This document shows positions 7,759-16,939 of a stretch of 64,000 nt of DNA, one piece after another (within the stretch, counting starts at the first letter, position 1; each line of letters starts with the position of its first letter). Source of the DNA: Comamonadaceae bacterium M7527 (GTDB lineage: Bacteria > Pseudomonadota > Gammaproteobacteria > Burkholderiales > Burkholderiaceae_C). The notes beneath the pieces are model-generated. The model was given only the letters and a program-made list of their open reading frames with translations, searched no databases and was not told the DNA's origin. A program made the translations under genes and the position numbers. The DNA is taken from positions 1,736,001-1,800,000 of the forward strand of contig CP087990.1 of NCBI GenBank assembly GCA_021044545.1, read 5' to 3'.

Positions 7759-10095
7759 ATGACCGATACCAACAAAAGCGCTGACGCCAAGGCCAACAAG
7801 GCCGCCGAGTTGCGCAAAGCCGCACTTGAGTACCACGAGTTTCCGACCCCGGGCAAAGTGGCCATAGCCGCCACCAAACAACTCACCAACCAGCGCGACC
7901 TCGCACTGGCCTACTCACCTGGTGTGGCTGCGCCTTGCGAGGAAATCGTGGCTGACCCGGCCGCTGCGTTCAGGTACACCAGTCGTGGCAACCTGGTGGG
8001 CGTCATCACCAACGGCACTGCCGTGCTGGGCTTGGGTGACATTGGCCCACTGGCGTCCAAGCCAGTAATGGAAGGCAAGGGTGTACTGTTTAAAAAGTTT
8101 GCTGGTATTGACGTATTTGACATAGAGATCAACGAAAAAGATCCCGAGAAGCTGGTCGACATCATTGCATCGCTGGAGCCCACATTTGGCGGTATCAACC
8201 TAGAAGACATCAAGGCGCCAGACTGCTTTTATGTAGAGCGCAAGCTGCGCGAGCGCATGAAGATTCCAGTGTTTCATGACGACCAACACGGCACGGCCAT
8301 TGTGGTGGGTGCTGCGTTTTTAAATGGCTTGAAGGTGCTGGGCAAAGACATCAACAACAGCAAGCTGGTGGTCTCAGGCGCGGGTGCGGCGGCATTGGCC
8401 TGTTTGAACTTGTTGGTTAAGCTGGGCTTGCCACGCGAAAACATTTGGGTCACAGACTTAGCCGGCCTGGTCTACGAAGGCCGCACCGAGCTGATGGACG
8501 ACGACAAAGCCCAATTTGCACAAGCAACAGACCAACGTACTCTGGCGCAGGTCATCAAAGGCGCTGACGCGTTTTTGGGCTTGTCTGCTGGTGGCGTGTT
8601 AAAGCCAGAGATGGTGGCCAACATGGCTGAGCGCCCACTGATATTTGCGCTGGCCAACCCCACCCCTGAAATACTGCCAGACGAAGTGCTGGCTGTGCGC
8701 ACCGACGCGGTGATGGCAACCGGCCGCACCGATTACCCCAACCAAGTGAACAACGTGCTGTGCTTTCCCTATATCTTCAGGGGCGCATTGGACGCGGGCG
8801 CATCCACCATCACCGACGAGATGGAAGTGGCGGCTGTGCACGCCATTGCCGAGCTGGCACAGGCCGAGCAAAGCGAAGTGGTAGCTGCTGCCTACGTGGG
8901 CGAGAAGCTCACCTTTGGCCCGGAGTATTTAATCCCCAAGCCGTTTGACCCGCGCTTGATGATGAAAATTGCACCCGCCGTAGCACAAGCGGCCATGGAC
9001 AGCGGCGTGGCCACACGCCCCATTGCGGATATGCAAGCCTACAGCGAGCAACTGCAAAGCTTTGTGTTTGCCAGCGGCACCATGATGAAGCCCATTTACG
9101 CAGCGGCCAAACAGGCCTCACGCAAACGTGTGGCCTACGCCGAGGGCGAAGAAGAACGCGTATTGCGTGCTTGCCAGGTGGTGGTAGACGAGGGCCTGGC
9201 CCGCCCAACCCTGATTGGCCGCCCCGCCATCATTGCCGGGCGCATAGAACAGTTTGGCTTGCGCCTGCGTGAAGGCGTGGACTACGACGTGGTCAACGTG
9301 GAGCAAGACGAGCGCTACCGCAGCTTTTGGCAGGCCTACCACAAGAAGACGGCGCGCCAAGGCGTGACCCAACAGCTGGCCAAGATTGACATGCGCCGCC
9401 GCCTCACACTCATTGGCGCCATGCTGCTGGAAACAGGCCATGTAGACGGCCTGATTTGCGGCACCTGGGGTGCTACCGCCGACCACTTGGCCTACATTGA
9501 CCCTGTTATTGGCAAGCGTGACGGTGCTGGCACTTACGCTTGCATGAACGGCCTGCTGCTGCCAGGGCACCAAGTGTTTATTGTGGACACACACGTCAAC
9601 TACGACCCCAGCGCCAAGGCATTGGCCGAAATCACACTGGCTGCGGCTGAAGAAATGTTGCGCTTTGGTCTCACGCCAAAGGTTGCGCTGCTGTCGCACT
9701 CCAACTTCGGCTCAAGCAACCAGCCCAGCGCCATCAAAATGCGTGAGACATTGGCTTTGCTCAACGAGCAGGCGCCCTGGCTGGAAGTAGACGGCGAGAT
9801 GCACGGCGATGTGGCACTAGACGCCACCGCCCGCGCCAAACTGATGCCTGACTCGGTGCTCAAAGGCGAAGCCAACCTGTTGGTAATGCCCAACATCGAC
9901 GCGGCCAATATTGCCTACAACCTGCTCAAAACAGCATCGGGTGGCGGCATTGCCATTGGCCCCGTGCTGCTGGGCGCACGTCAGCCTGTACACATACTTA
10001 CGCCCAGCACCACGGTGCGCCGCATTGTGAACATGACAGCACTCACCGTAGCCGACGCCAACGTGCAGCGCAGCAACCCAAGCCGGCCGGCATAG
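7759..10095 (+). CDS. maeB: NADP-dependent malic enzyme with C-terminal phosphotransacetylase-like domain
   Basis: Converts malate to pyruvate with CO2 and NADPH. The 778-residue protein has the MaeB layout. Residues 1 to about 430 are the malic enzyme part (EFPTPGKVAI, LAYSPGVAAPC, the substrate Lys region KFAGIDVFDIEI, FHDDQHGTA, the dinucleotide fold VVSGAGAAALACL). From about 440 on there is a phosphotransacetylase-like domain (RVLRACQVVVDEG, HSNFGSSN, DGEMHGDVALD), which in this family is thought to be regulatory, for example binding acetyl-CoA. The start chosen is the ATG at 7759; a GTG at 7747 would add four residues. A strong terminator follows at 10110. The frame is intact over 2.3 kb. 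Confidence 0.95.
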   Translation: MTDTNKSADAKANKAAELRKAALEYHEFPTPGKVAIAATKQLTNQRDLALAYSPGVAAPCEEIVADPAAAFRYTSRGNLVGVITNGTAVLGLGDIGPLASKPVMEGKGVLFKKFAGIDVFDIEINEKDPEKLVDIIASLEPTFGGINLEDIKAPDCFYVERKLRERMKIPVFHDDQHGTAIVVGAAFLNGLKVLGKDINNSKLVVSGAGAAALACLNLLVKLGLPRENIWVTDLAGLVYEGRTELMDDDKAQFAQATDQRTLAQVIKGADAFLGLSAGGVLKPEMVANMAERPLIFALANPTPEILPDEVLAVRTDAVMATGRTDYPNQVNNVLCFPYIFRGALDAGASTITDEMEVAAVHAIAELAQAEQSEVVAAAYVGEKLTFGPEYLIPKPFDPRLMMKIAPAVAQAAMDSGVATRPIADMQAYSEQLQSFVFASGTMMKPIYAAAKQASRKRVAYAEGEEERVLRACQVVVDEGLARPTLIGRPAIIAGRIEQFGLRLREGVDYDVVNVEQDERYRSFWQAYHKKTARQGVTQQLAKIDMRRRLTLIGAMLLETGHVDGLICGTWGATADHLAYIDPVIGKRDGAGTYACMNGLLLPGHQVFIVDTHVNYDPSAKALAEITLAAAEEMLRFGLTPKVALLSHSNFGSSNQPSAIKMRETLALLNEQAPWLEVDGEMHGDVALDATARAKLMPDSVLKGEANLLVMPNIDAANIAYNLLKTASGGGIAIGPVLLGARQPVHILTPSTTVRRIVNMTALTVADANVQRSNPSRPA

Positions 10096-10109
10096 GCGCG
10101 CAAGCCGAG

Positions 10110-10140
10110 GCCGCCACCGTCGCAAAACGGGGCGGCTTTT
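10110..10140 (+). terminator. Rho-independent terminator of maeB
   Basis: GCCGCC (10110-10115) and CCGT (10117-10120) pair with ACGG (10127-10130) and GGCGGC (10131-10136), leaving one bulged A and a six-base loop; TTTT follows. It lies 14 bases after the maeB stop. Confidence 0.8.
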
Positions 10141-10496
10141 CACCTTGTGCAATAAAGACTTGCGCTTTTAGCCGCTTTCAGGCACACTTGCGCGGTTGTT
10201 TACAGGGTTAACCCTTGCGCAAATGGATAAGCACTTTGGTGCTGACCAAGCCGCGCTGACGGGCCAACCTGATTTGTAAAAACCCGCAAACTTTGCACCA
10301 GGTTTAGGCCACTTAGGCGCCAGACATTGGTATGCGACAGCGGGCAGCATGTGAGTTCGCTGTGCTACTACACAAACGACCATGGCGAAAGCTTTCGTTG
10401 GGTTGTTAAACCACAGTAGCAGGGCTGCTTGCAACACCACCCGAGTGGTGGTTTGAGTTTTGGTTTTATTGACTTTTGACAAAGAAAGACACGGAG
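10141..10496 (+). other. Non-coding stretch before the barstar-like gene
   Basis: About 350 bases with no supportable gene on either strand. A hairpin ACCACC (10436-10441)/GGTGGT (10447-10452) followed by a T-rich tail lies 45 bases before the next start. It could be a terminator or leader element. No barnase-like coding remnant could be read in any frame here. Confidence 0.4.
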
Positions 10497-11042
10497 ATGG
10501 ACACGCCGCTTCGTACCGTACGTACAAACATCGTTCAGTCAATTCGCGCACACCGCGTGAGCGAGTTGCAAGCCGCTGCCCAGCAGTTAGGGCACCACTT
10601 TTTATACGCCAACCTAGCTAAAGCATTGGCCAAGCAAGACGTACTAGACCTGGTCAGCACCCAATACACCCTGGCGGCCAACAGCAACAAAAACTTTGAC
10701 TCACTGTACGACGCCATGACAGACGTGCTGCACAAGTCTGGCCCACAAACTGGTTTTGTAGTGGTTTTGGAGCATATTCCGTCGCACGCCAAATTTGACA
10801 AGGAAGCACGCGAACAGCTGCTGGATATCTTTCGCGACACAGCCGACTACTGGAACGACCGCAAGGTGCCCTTCCGCTGCTTCTACTCATTCTCAGTCGC
10901 ACGCGCTTCAAGCGGTGAAACCATCACCATTGAAGGCAGCACCGAAGAGCCAATGCCTACCGATAAGCTGGTAGACGTGAGCCCCATGGCACTGCGTATG
11001 AGCAGCCCATTTAATGCGGGTTACTGGTTAAGCGCTGCTTAA
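10497..11042 (+). CDS. Barstar-family protein (putative RNase inhibitor)
   Basis: The central part NFDSLYDAMTDVL followed by GFVVVLEHI, a helix (EAREQLLDIFRDTADYW) and PFRCFYSF matches the barstar layout, in which N-[WF]D-L-D-L leads a strand-helix-strand core. Barstar inhibits barnase-type RNases by covering the active site. Length is 181 residues, longer than the 90 of barstar, with an N-terminal extension and a short C-terminal tail. The start is the ATG at 10497 with CGGAG just upstream; a TTG at 10476 is the alternative. No RNase gene of the barnase type is next to it, so a partner must lie elsewhere, or the protein has another role. It ends just before a bidirectional terminator. Confidence 0.7.
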   Translation: MDTPLRTVRTNIVQSIRAHRVSELQAAAQQLGHHFLYANLAKALAKQDVLDLVSTQYTLAANSNKNFDSLYDAMTDVLHKSGPQTGFVVVLEHIPSHAKFDKEAREQLLDIFRDTADYWNDRKVPFRCFYSFSVARASSGETITIEGSTEEPMPTDKLVDVSPMALRMSSPFNAGYWLSAA

Positions 11043-11069
11043 ATAGCCAGCGCCTGAACAGGCCCCAAT

Positions 11070-11106
11070 AAAAAACCACCTGGCTTTGGCTTAGGTGGTT
11101 TTTTTA
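11070..11106. terminator. Bidirectional terminator between barstar-like gene and rsmA
   Basis: AACCACCT (11074-11081) pairs with AGGTGGTT (11093-11100), with A-rich sequence on the left and a run of T to 11106 on the right. It can serve the plus-strand gene before it and the minus-strand lptD-surA-rsmA operon. Confidence 0.85.
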
Positions 11107-11151
11107 TAACTTGATAGCGTGCCTATGGTGCGCGCCCAGTGGACTCCAGCG

Positions 11152-11922
11152 TCAAGTGCTGTGCGCCAGCCCCAAATGCACATCAACATACTCTTGCACC
11201 GACACCTCCTCCGCGCGGCGGCGCATGTCAAAGTTGCCGGTGTAACCGCGCTGGTCTAGCCACGCGCCCAGCGTATGGCGCAATACTTTACGGCGCTGGC
11301 TAAAGGCCACTTGCACCATCTCGGAGAACTCTGCCAGCCGCACAGGCGGTATTTGCACTTTGGGCACCATACGCACCACGGCACTGTCTACACGTGGCGG
11401 CGGGCTAAAGCTTTCAGGCGGTACAAACAAGAAGTTCTCCATGTCGTAACGCCACTGCAGCATCACCGACAAGCGGCCATAGGCCGATGTCTTTGGCTGA
11501 GCCACCATGCGGTCTATCACTTCTTTTTGCAGCATAAAGTGCTGGTCTGTCACCACATCCACATGGTCTAACAGGTGAAACAAAATAGGCGTGGAGATGT
11601 TGTAGGGCAGGTTGCCCACCACGCGCAGCTTGGGCGCACCCAGGCGCTCAGCCAGCGCCTTGAAGTCCACGCGCAACACATCAGACTCGACCACGTCAAG
11701 TCGCTCATTGGCACGCAACCTTACGGCCAAGTCGCGGTCCAACTCGATCACGGTAAGCGCATCAAGCCTGGCCAGCAGTGGGTTGGTCAGTGCGGCCAGG
11801 CCAGGGCCAATTTCCACCATGGCGTCACTTCGCTGTGGGTTGATGCCGTCAACAATAGACTCGATGATGTGGCCGTCACTTAAAAAATGCTGGCCAAACC
11901 GCTTGCGCGCAATGTGCTTCAT
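11152..11922 (-). CDS. rsmA: 16S rRNA dimethyladenosine transferase
   Basis: Dimethylates two adjacent adenines near the 3' end of 16S rRNA during small-subunit assembly. The 256-residue protein begins MKHIARKRFGQHFL, the family signature, followed by the SAM-binding motif VEIGPGLAALT, VIELDRDLA and the catalytic NLPYNIS. The start at 11922 overlaps the surA stop by four bases; the longer frame up to 11979 lies inside surA and is rejected. It is the last gene of the lptD-surA-rsmA operon. pdxA, often present between surA and rsmA in other proteobacteria, is absent here. Confidence 0.96.
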   Translation of the reverse strand: MKHIARKRFGQHFLSDGHIIESIVDGINPQRSDAMVEIGPGLAALTNPLLARLDALTVIELDRDLAVRLRANERLDVVESDVLRVDFKALAERLGAPKLRVVGNLPYNISTPILFHLLDHVDVVTDQHFMLQKEVIDRMVAQPKTSAYGRLSVMLQWRYDMENFLFVPPESFSPPPRVDSAVVRMVPKVQIPPVRLAEFSEMVQVAFSQRRKVLRHTLGAWLDQRGYTGNFDMRRRAEEVSVQEYVDVHLGLAHST

Positions 11923-13214
11923 TGATCTTGTGGCTGGCGAATATCGACATAGGCGCGGGCACGCACGTCGCGCGCCCACTTGGCGTATAAATCGTTGCCT
12001 TTTTGCTCACGCAGTATGTTGGTAATGGCGGCGTTTTGGTCTTCAGGGCTCATGGCCACGCGTGCGCGCTCTAACACTTGTATCAAATGCACGCCAAAAC
12101 GCGAGACCACGGGGGGAGAAATACCGTTGATGTCCAACCTGTCCATAGCCGCTTCAAACTCCGGCACAAACATGCCTGGGCGGGCCCAGCCCAATTCACC
12201 ACCAGCCTTTGCCGAGCCGTCTTGGCTGATGCTGGCGGCAACCGCCGCAAAGTCTGCCTGGCCCGATACCAGTTGCGCACGCACCGCCTCCAGTTGTGCA
12301 ACGGCTTTGGACTGCGCAGACTTGTCGTCAGCCCGCAGCAATATGTGACGTGCACGGGTTTGCACTTGCGTCATCACAGCTTGAGCACGCTGGCGCTTGA
12401 GCAGCTTGACCACATGCAGGCCTGCGCCACTGCGTACCACCTCGCCCACCTCACCAGGCTGCACATTGGCGACCGCCTGCGCAAACAGAGGAGGCACCTC
12501 GTCCAGCGTGCGCAGGCCCAAGTCACCGCCTTGTGCCGCGTCTGCAGCATTGGACAACTCGCGCGCCAGCGCAGCAAAGTCTTCGCCAGCCCTGGCGCGC
12601 GCTGCGATTTGCTGCGCTTTGGCCTGCGCTGTAGCCCACACCTCACCGGCAGCGCTCTCGGGCACAGCCACCAAAATGTGTGCCACCTGCAAGCTCATTG
12701 GTCCGGGCTTCGCTTGGGCACTTAAAAACTGGTTGATGTCTGCCTGCGTGATGTTGATGCGGCCATTGACCTCGCGTTCGCGAATGCGCTGTACCAACAA
12801 TTGGTCACGCAGCTGACGCCTGAAACTGCCAACCGTTAAGCCATCTGCACCGAGTTGCTGGTGCAAGCCGTCAACAGTGAGTTGGTTTTGCGCAGCCACG
12901 GCTTGCTCGGCCTGATCAATGTCGGCGGTGTCTACGCTGATACCGGCATCTAACGCGGCCTGCGCCTGAGCACGCTCGTTGATTAAGGCCTCCAACACTG
13001 TGGCACGCAATGACTCACTACTGGCTAGGCCGTTTTGCTTGGCAACGGCGCTCATTCGCTGCTGCAACTCCAGCAAGGTAATTGGCTGCGTGCCCACAAT
13101 CGCCACGATGGAGTCCACCAACTCTGGCGCTTTGGTCGTTTGTGCCTGTACGGGCAGTCCACCCGCCAAGCTGGCAAGCAACAGAAAGGGGACGCATAGG
13201 CGTTTGGACAACAT
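11919..13214 (-). CDS. surA: Periplasmic chaperone / peptidyl-prolyl isomerase SurA
   Basis: Helps outer-membrane proteins, LptD among them, fold in the periplasm. The 431-residue protein has a signal peptide (MLSKRLCVPFLLLASLAGG, likely cut after PVQA), a SurA N-terminal domain (VDSIVAIVGTQPITLLELQQRM), then two parvulin-type PPIase domains. The first has VAHILVAVPE and GGDLGLRTLDEVPPLFA; the second has ARHILLRADD and GGELGWARPGMFVPEF. The ATG at 13214 with GAGAG upstream is preferred over the TTG at 13226, which overlaps lptD. The end overlaps rsmA. Confidence 0.95.
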   Translation of the reverse strand: MLSKRLCVPFLLLASLAGGLPVQAQTTKAPELVDSIVAIVGTQPITLLELQQRMSAVAKQNGLASSESLRATVLEALINERAQAQAALDAGISVDTADIDQAEQAVAAQNQLTVDGLHQQLGADGLTVGSFRRQLRDQLLVQRIREREVNGRINITQADINQFLSAQAKPGPMSLQVAHILVAVPESAAGEVWATAQAKAQQIAARARAGEDFAALARELSNAADAAQGGDLGLRTLDEVPPLFAQAVANVQPGEVGEVVRSGAGLHVVKLLKRQRAQAVMTQVQTRARHILLRADDKSAQSKAVAQLEAVRAQLVSGQADFAAVAASISQDGSAKAGGELGWARPGMFVPEFEAAMDRLDINGISPPVVSRFGVHLIQVLERARVAMSPEDQNAAITNILREQKGNDLYAKWARDVRARAYVDIRQPQDQ

Positions 13215-13222
13215 AAGCTCTC

Positions 13223-15604
13223 TCAATCGTAATTTTGGAAGCGGCTAGGCGCTTGTATGTCTTGGCGCAGGTATTGGTAGCGCGGCACGCTCTCGCTGAG
13301 TGTTTGCAATGGGCTGGCGCCTAAGCGCGAGAAGCCGACAAACTCCAGCTGAAACAAAATGCGATTGTTTGACTTGGTCTGAGTGGTTTGTAAACGCTCT
13401 AAAACCACGCGGCCCACCCAACAGCCCGCATCGTATTCAAAGCCTGTGACCAAGTCTGCAATTTTTTTGTCTAAGCGGCTGTAGTTCACACGGCCCACGC
13501 TGTACCAGCGCGGCGCGCCCAATCCACGACCCGGTCCAAGGTCTTCGCCTTTGTCGCCCCATAAGTCATTAAGAGGCCATTGCCAAGCCAGGTCCACCAG
13601 CTCGCTGGTCTGGCGCTGCAGGCGGTAAGCCAAACTAACCGTGCGGTAATTGCTAGGCCTGTAGCTGGCGCGCCACGTGACACGCTGAGCGCGGCCTATG
13701 TCTTGGTCGTACTGCACCAGGCCATCAAAACTCCAACGTTCATCGGGCTTGTAGCTGCCACCCAGCAACACATCGCTGACTTGGTCGGTTTGCACCGCTG
13801 AGCCATCTTGAATGCCTTGTACTTGGTCTGCCAAACGCATACGCTGCGCCGCAGTGAGGTTGAAAACTTCTCGCCCAGACACGGCTTGGTACCAGCGCGA
13901 TGTCAAACCAAAGGTCAGCGTTTGGGTGTCTGCAATGCGGTCGTTGCCCGTGTACGGGTTGGGCGCATAAATGCTGGTGAGGTTGAAGTCCGCCTCGCCC
14001 GAGTCGTAGTTGGGCAGCCCGTCTTGATTGCTGTAAGGCGTGTAGGCCAGCAAGGCACGCGGCTCAAGTGTTTGAATACCGCCGCTGTCTGTATCGCGCT
14101 CAAACACCAAGCCGGCATCCACGCTGAGTGTTGGCAGTGTCACGCTGGCGCTGTGCTGCTGTGCAAACGGGCCACTACCCGCTAGCGGATTGTCTAAGTA
14201 GTAGCTGCGGGTGTGTACGCGCAAGGCAGGCTGCACATAGCCGCCTGGCGTTGAAAACCGCTTGCTCACCTGGCCAGACAACACCGCACGACGGCCGTTA
14301 AAGCGATGGTCTGTGGGGTCGCCGCTAAAGTGGGTGATCTGCGAGTTGATGCGCCAGTCCAAGCCAGCCAACCGCGTTGATGGGCTGTTAGAGGCTATGT
14401 CGTAGGTGATGTGCGGCTCTCTGTCGTAAGGCGCAACGATTTTGCTGGTGTCTGTGCTTTGCAGCGTCTCCCATTTGTAAGAGCCCACGCTGGCGCTCCA
14501 CAAGCCTTGGCCGGTACTAAACACCACGTCATTGGCCAACAACCTGTCTGTGAGAGACGTGGTGCTGCGCGGAAAGTCTGACCAGTAGTCGCCGTCGCTC
14601 ACGCGGTTCAAGTTGGTTTGTAAGCGTACCGGCAAGTCACCCACGCGCAAGCCTTGGTTGTGCTGCAGCGACCAGCCCCAGCGAGTATCACCGGCGCGCA
14701 GCTTGTCACTGCTCATGTAGGCGGCGCGCAAACGTCCGTCGTAACCCCTGCCCAAATAGCGGTATTCACCGGCCAAGTCCACGCCACGTTTGCTCATGAT
14801 GGTGGGGTACAAGGTGGCGTCGTGGTTGGGCGCGATGTTTAAGTAGTAGGGAATCGTGAGCTCTACACCGCTGGCCTCATCAAAGTTCAGCGTGGGAGGC
14901 AGCAAGCCAGACTTGCGCTCATCAGACAACGGAAAACTCACCCACGGCGAAGCCAGTACAGGCACGCCTTTGAACTTAAGTACGCCGCCAATGGCCGTGC
15001 CCGTGTCGTTGCTTTGGTCAAAGGTAATGCTTGATGCGCTCACCAGCCAGTCTGGGGCCCACTTGCTGCCTGGTGGCCTTGGGCAGGTGGAGTAGGTCAC
15101 ATCTGTGGCCACCGCGACATCAGGGCCTTTGAAGTCGATACGCGCCGCTTGACCGCGGCCTTGCCCCTGGCCATTGACGCTGTTGATTTCAAAGTCGGGC
15201 GACTCAAAATAGCCCTCTGTGGTGTCCAACTTGAGCTGGGCTTTTGGACCGGTAAAGCGGTTACCACGCTGATTGACCTGTACATTGCCTTGCATGGTGA
15301 CGGTGTCAGTGGCCACATCTTGCTCAATGTCCTGCGCCTTGATAATGACCCCATGTCGGCGCAACTGGGCTTGACCTTCAATGCGGGTAGACACATCGGC
15401 CTCGCCCGTGATGTTGTCGCCAGACACAAATGTAGGCAGCTGCTGCTTGACCGACGCCGGCAAGTCCTCAGCCAGCTCTGGTGTCAGCTTCAGGTTTTCT
15501 AACGGCTGAATAACAGGGGTCTCTTGCGCCCACGCGTTATGGACCGCCGCACTCAAGCTGCACATCAGCAATACCGGCGGCCAATAGGGAAGACGTTTGG
15601 GCAT
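13223..15604 (-). CDS. lptD: LPS-assembly protein LptD
   Basis: Outer-membrane barrel that, with LptE, places lipopolysaccharide in the outer leaflet. The ATG at 15604 gives 793 residues with a signal peptide (MPKRLPYWPPVLLM, cut near HNAWA). An OstA-like jelly-roll domain follows (GEADVSTRIEGQAQLRRHG, VTMQGNVQVNQRG), then the long LptD barrel with many aromatic-alternating strands. Cys residues near TCPRPPG and in AGCWVGR suit inter-domain disulfides known for the family. The reading frame extends far upstream of 15604, but that part has no family support and overlaps the divergent amgK region. It is the first gene of lptD-surA-rsmA, and the only one in this window that SurA is known to help fold. 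Confidence 0.95.
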   Translation of the reverse strand: MPKRLPYWPPVLLMCSLSAAVHNAWAQETPVIQPLENLKLTPELAEDLPASVKQQLPTFVSGDNITGEADVSTRIEGQAQLRRHGVIIKAQDIEQDVATDTVTMQGNVQVNQRGNRFTGPKAQLKLDTTEGYFESPDFEINSVNGQGQGRGQAARIDFKGPDVAVATDVTYSTCPRPPGSKWAPDWLVSASSITFDQSNDTGTAIGGVLKFKGVPVLASPWVSFPLSDERKSGLLPPTLNFDEASGVELTIPYYLNIAPNHDATLYPTIMSKRGVDLAGEYRYLGRGYDGRLRAAYMSSDKLRAGDTRWGWSLQHNQGLRVGDLPVRLQTNLNRVSDGDYWSDFPRSTTSLTDRLLANDVVFSTGQGLWSASVGSYKWETLQSTDTSKIVAPYDREPHITYDIASNSPSTRLAGLDWRINSQITHFSGDPTDHRFNGRRAVLSGQVSKRFSTPGGYVQPALRVHTRSYYLDNPLAGSGPFAQQHSASVTLPTLSVDAGLVFERDTDSGGIQTLEPRALLAYTPYSNQDGLPNYDSGEADFNLTSIYAPNPYTGNDRIADTQTLTFGLTSRWYQAVSGREVFNLTAAQRMRLADQVQGIQDGSAVQTDQVSDVLLGGSYKPDERWSFDGLVQYDQDIGRAQRVTWRASYRPSNYRTVSLAYRLQRQTSELVDLAWQWPLNDLWGDKGEDLGPGRGLGAPRWYSVGRVNYSRLDKKIADLVTGFEYDAGCWVGRVVLERLQTTQTKSNNRILFQLEFVGFSRLGASPLQTLSESVPRYQYLRQDIQAPSRFQNYD

Positions 15605-15707
15605 AAACAAGGGCAATACAGGCTTGCAGACCGGCGCTGCACATACAATGAAAGTGATCATTATCCTACGAGACACCACCGCGCTGATCAGGCGCTTTAC
15701 CCGCGCA

Positions 15708-16919
15708 ATGCCACCTACGCCCAACCACAACCCCACAGCGCCCGCAACATCTGTTGTACAAGCCGTCACATGGGCAGATCCGTTGCGCGCCAGTGCATTC
15801 AGTACATGGCTTGACAGCGTCGCCGCAGCGCACCACCTTCGCACCGATACATTAAGCATTGCCAGTGCAGACGCCAGTTTCAGGCGCTACCTGCGCATTC
15901 AAGACGCACGGGGGCGCACGCTGGTCATCATGGATGCGCCACCAGACAAAGAAGATTGCAAGCCGTTTGCCCACGTGGCCCAGCTGATGCATGGCGCTGG
16001 CATCCATGCACCCCAAGTACTGGCTTGGGAGGCCAGCTTGGGCTTTATGCTGCTCAGCGACCTGGGCCGGCACACCCTACTCGATGTGCTTAGCCACATT
16101 CCCGGCCTTCGCAGTGCTTTTGAGATAGCCGCGCCAAACGCAGACGCGCCACTGCCGCAGGCCTATGCCACAGAGGCCGACAAGTCGGCTGCACTAAGCC
16201 AGGCACACGCACTGGTGCGCTCCTACATGGGACAAAGCCTAGACATGTTGGTGCGGTGGCAGCAGGCCACGCCAACATCTGCATTGCCGCCCTATGACCA
16301 TGCGCTATTGCTACGCGAGCTCAGGCTGTTTCCAGACTGGTATGTGGCGCAGCACAAAGGCATGACCTTAAGCGCGGCGCAAAGCGACATGCTTGACAAC
16401 ACCTTTGAGCGCATCATTGCCAACAACCTGGATGCGCCGCAAGTCTACGTACACCGCGACTTTATGCCGCGCAACATCATGGTTGGGACCGACAACAACC
16501 TAGGTCTTTTGGACTTCCAAGACGCCGTAATTGGCCCCATTACGTACGACATTGCCAGCTTGATGCGCGATGCTTTCTGGAGTTGGGACGACGACCTGGT
16601 CATAGACATCACCGTTCGTTACTGGGAGCGCGCACGCGCAGCGGGCCTGCTCAACCACAACGACTGGGACCAAGACTTTGGCGCGTTTTACCGCGCCGTA
16701 GAGTGGATGGGCTTGCAGCGCCACTTGAAAATATTGGGCATTTTTGCGCGCCTCACCTTGCGTGACGGCAAGCCCAAGTACTTGGCGGACACACCGCGTT
16801 TTATCCACTATGTACGCAACACCGCGGCGCGCTACCGCGAGCTCAAACCACTGCTGCAATTTATCGACGAGATCGAAGGTCTGGAGATAGCCAGCGGCTA
16901 CTCGTTTGGCCCCAACTAA
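15708..16919 (+). CDS. amgK: N-acetylmuramate/N-acetylglucosamine anomeric kinase, AmgK-like (aminoglycoside phosphotransferase family)
   Basis: The protein has the phosphotransferase core: SADASFRRYLRI (phosphate-binding), the catalytic loop VHRDFMPRNIMV, and the metal-binding LLDFQDAVIGP. It ends in an alpha-helical region typical of AmgK and its relatives. AmgK phosphorylates MurNAc and GlcNAc at C1, feeding MurU, and being divergent from lptD is its usual place in betaproteobacteria. The start is uncertain: ATG 15708 gives 403 residues, while ATG 15648 and 15597 would give longer N-termini that run into the lptD promoter region. rsmE follows after 20 bases. In many relatives murU is adjacent; here it is about 10 kb away. 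Confidence 0.8.
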   Translation: MPPTPNHNPTAPATSVVQAVTWADPLRASAFSTWLDSVAAAHHLRTDTLSIASADASFRRYLRIQDARGRTLVIMDAPPDKEDCKPFAHVAQLMHGAGIHAPQVLAWEASLGFMLLSDLGRHTLLDVLSHIPGLRSAFEIAAPNADAPLPQAYATEADKSAALSQAHALVRSYMGQSLDMLVRWQQATPTSALPPYDHALLLRELRLFPDWYVAQHKGMTLSAAQSDMLDNTFERIIANNLDAPQVYVHRDFMPRNIMVGTDNNLGLLDFQDAVIGPITYDIASLMRDAFWSWDDDLVIDITVRYWERARAAGLLNHNDWDQDFGAFYRAVEWMGLQRHLKILGIFARLTLRDGKPKYLADTPRFIHYVRNTAARYRELKPLLQFIDEIEGLEIASGYSFGPN

Positions 16920-16939
16920 AGCACACGCAAGCTGCCACA

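Noticed and set aside
10141..10496. Possible barnase remnant before the barstar-like gene
   Set aside because: Read in all frames; none of the barnase catalytic-region patterns could be found.
10168..10551. Minus-strand frame in the gap before the barstar-like gene
   Set aside because: No family resemblance, no SD, and it overlaps the barstar-like start; codon use looks random.
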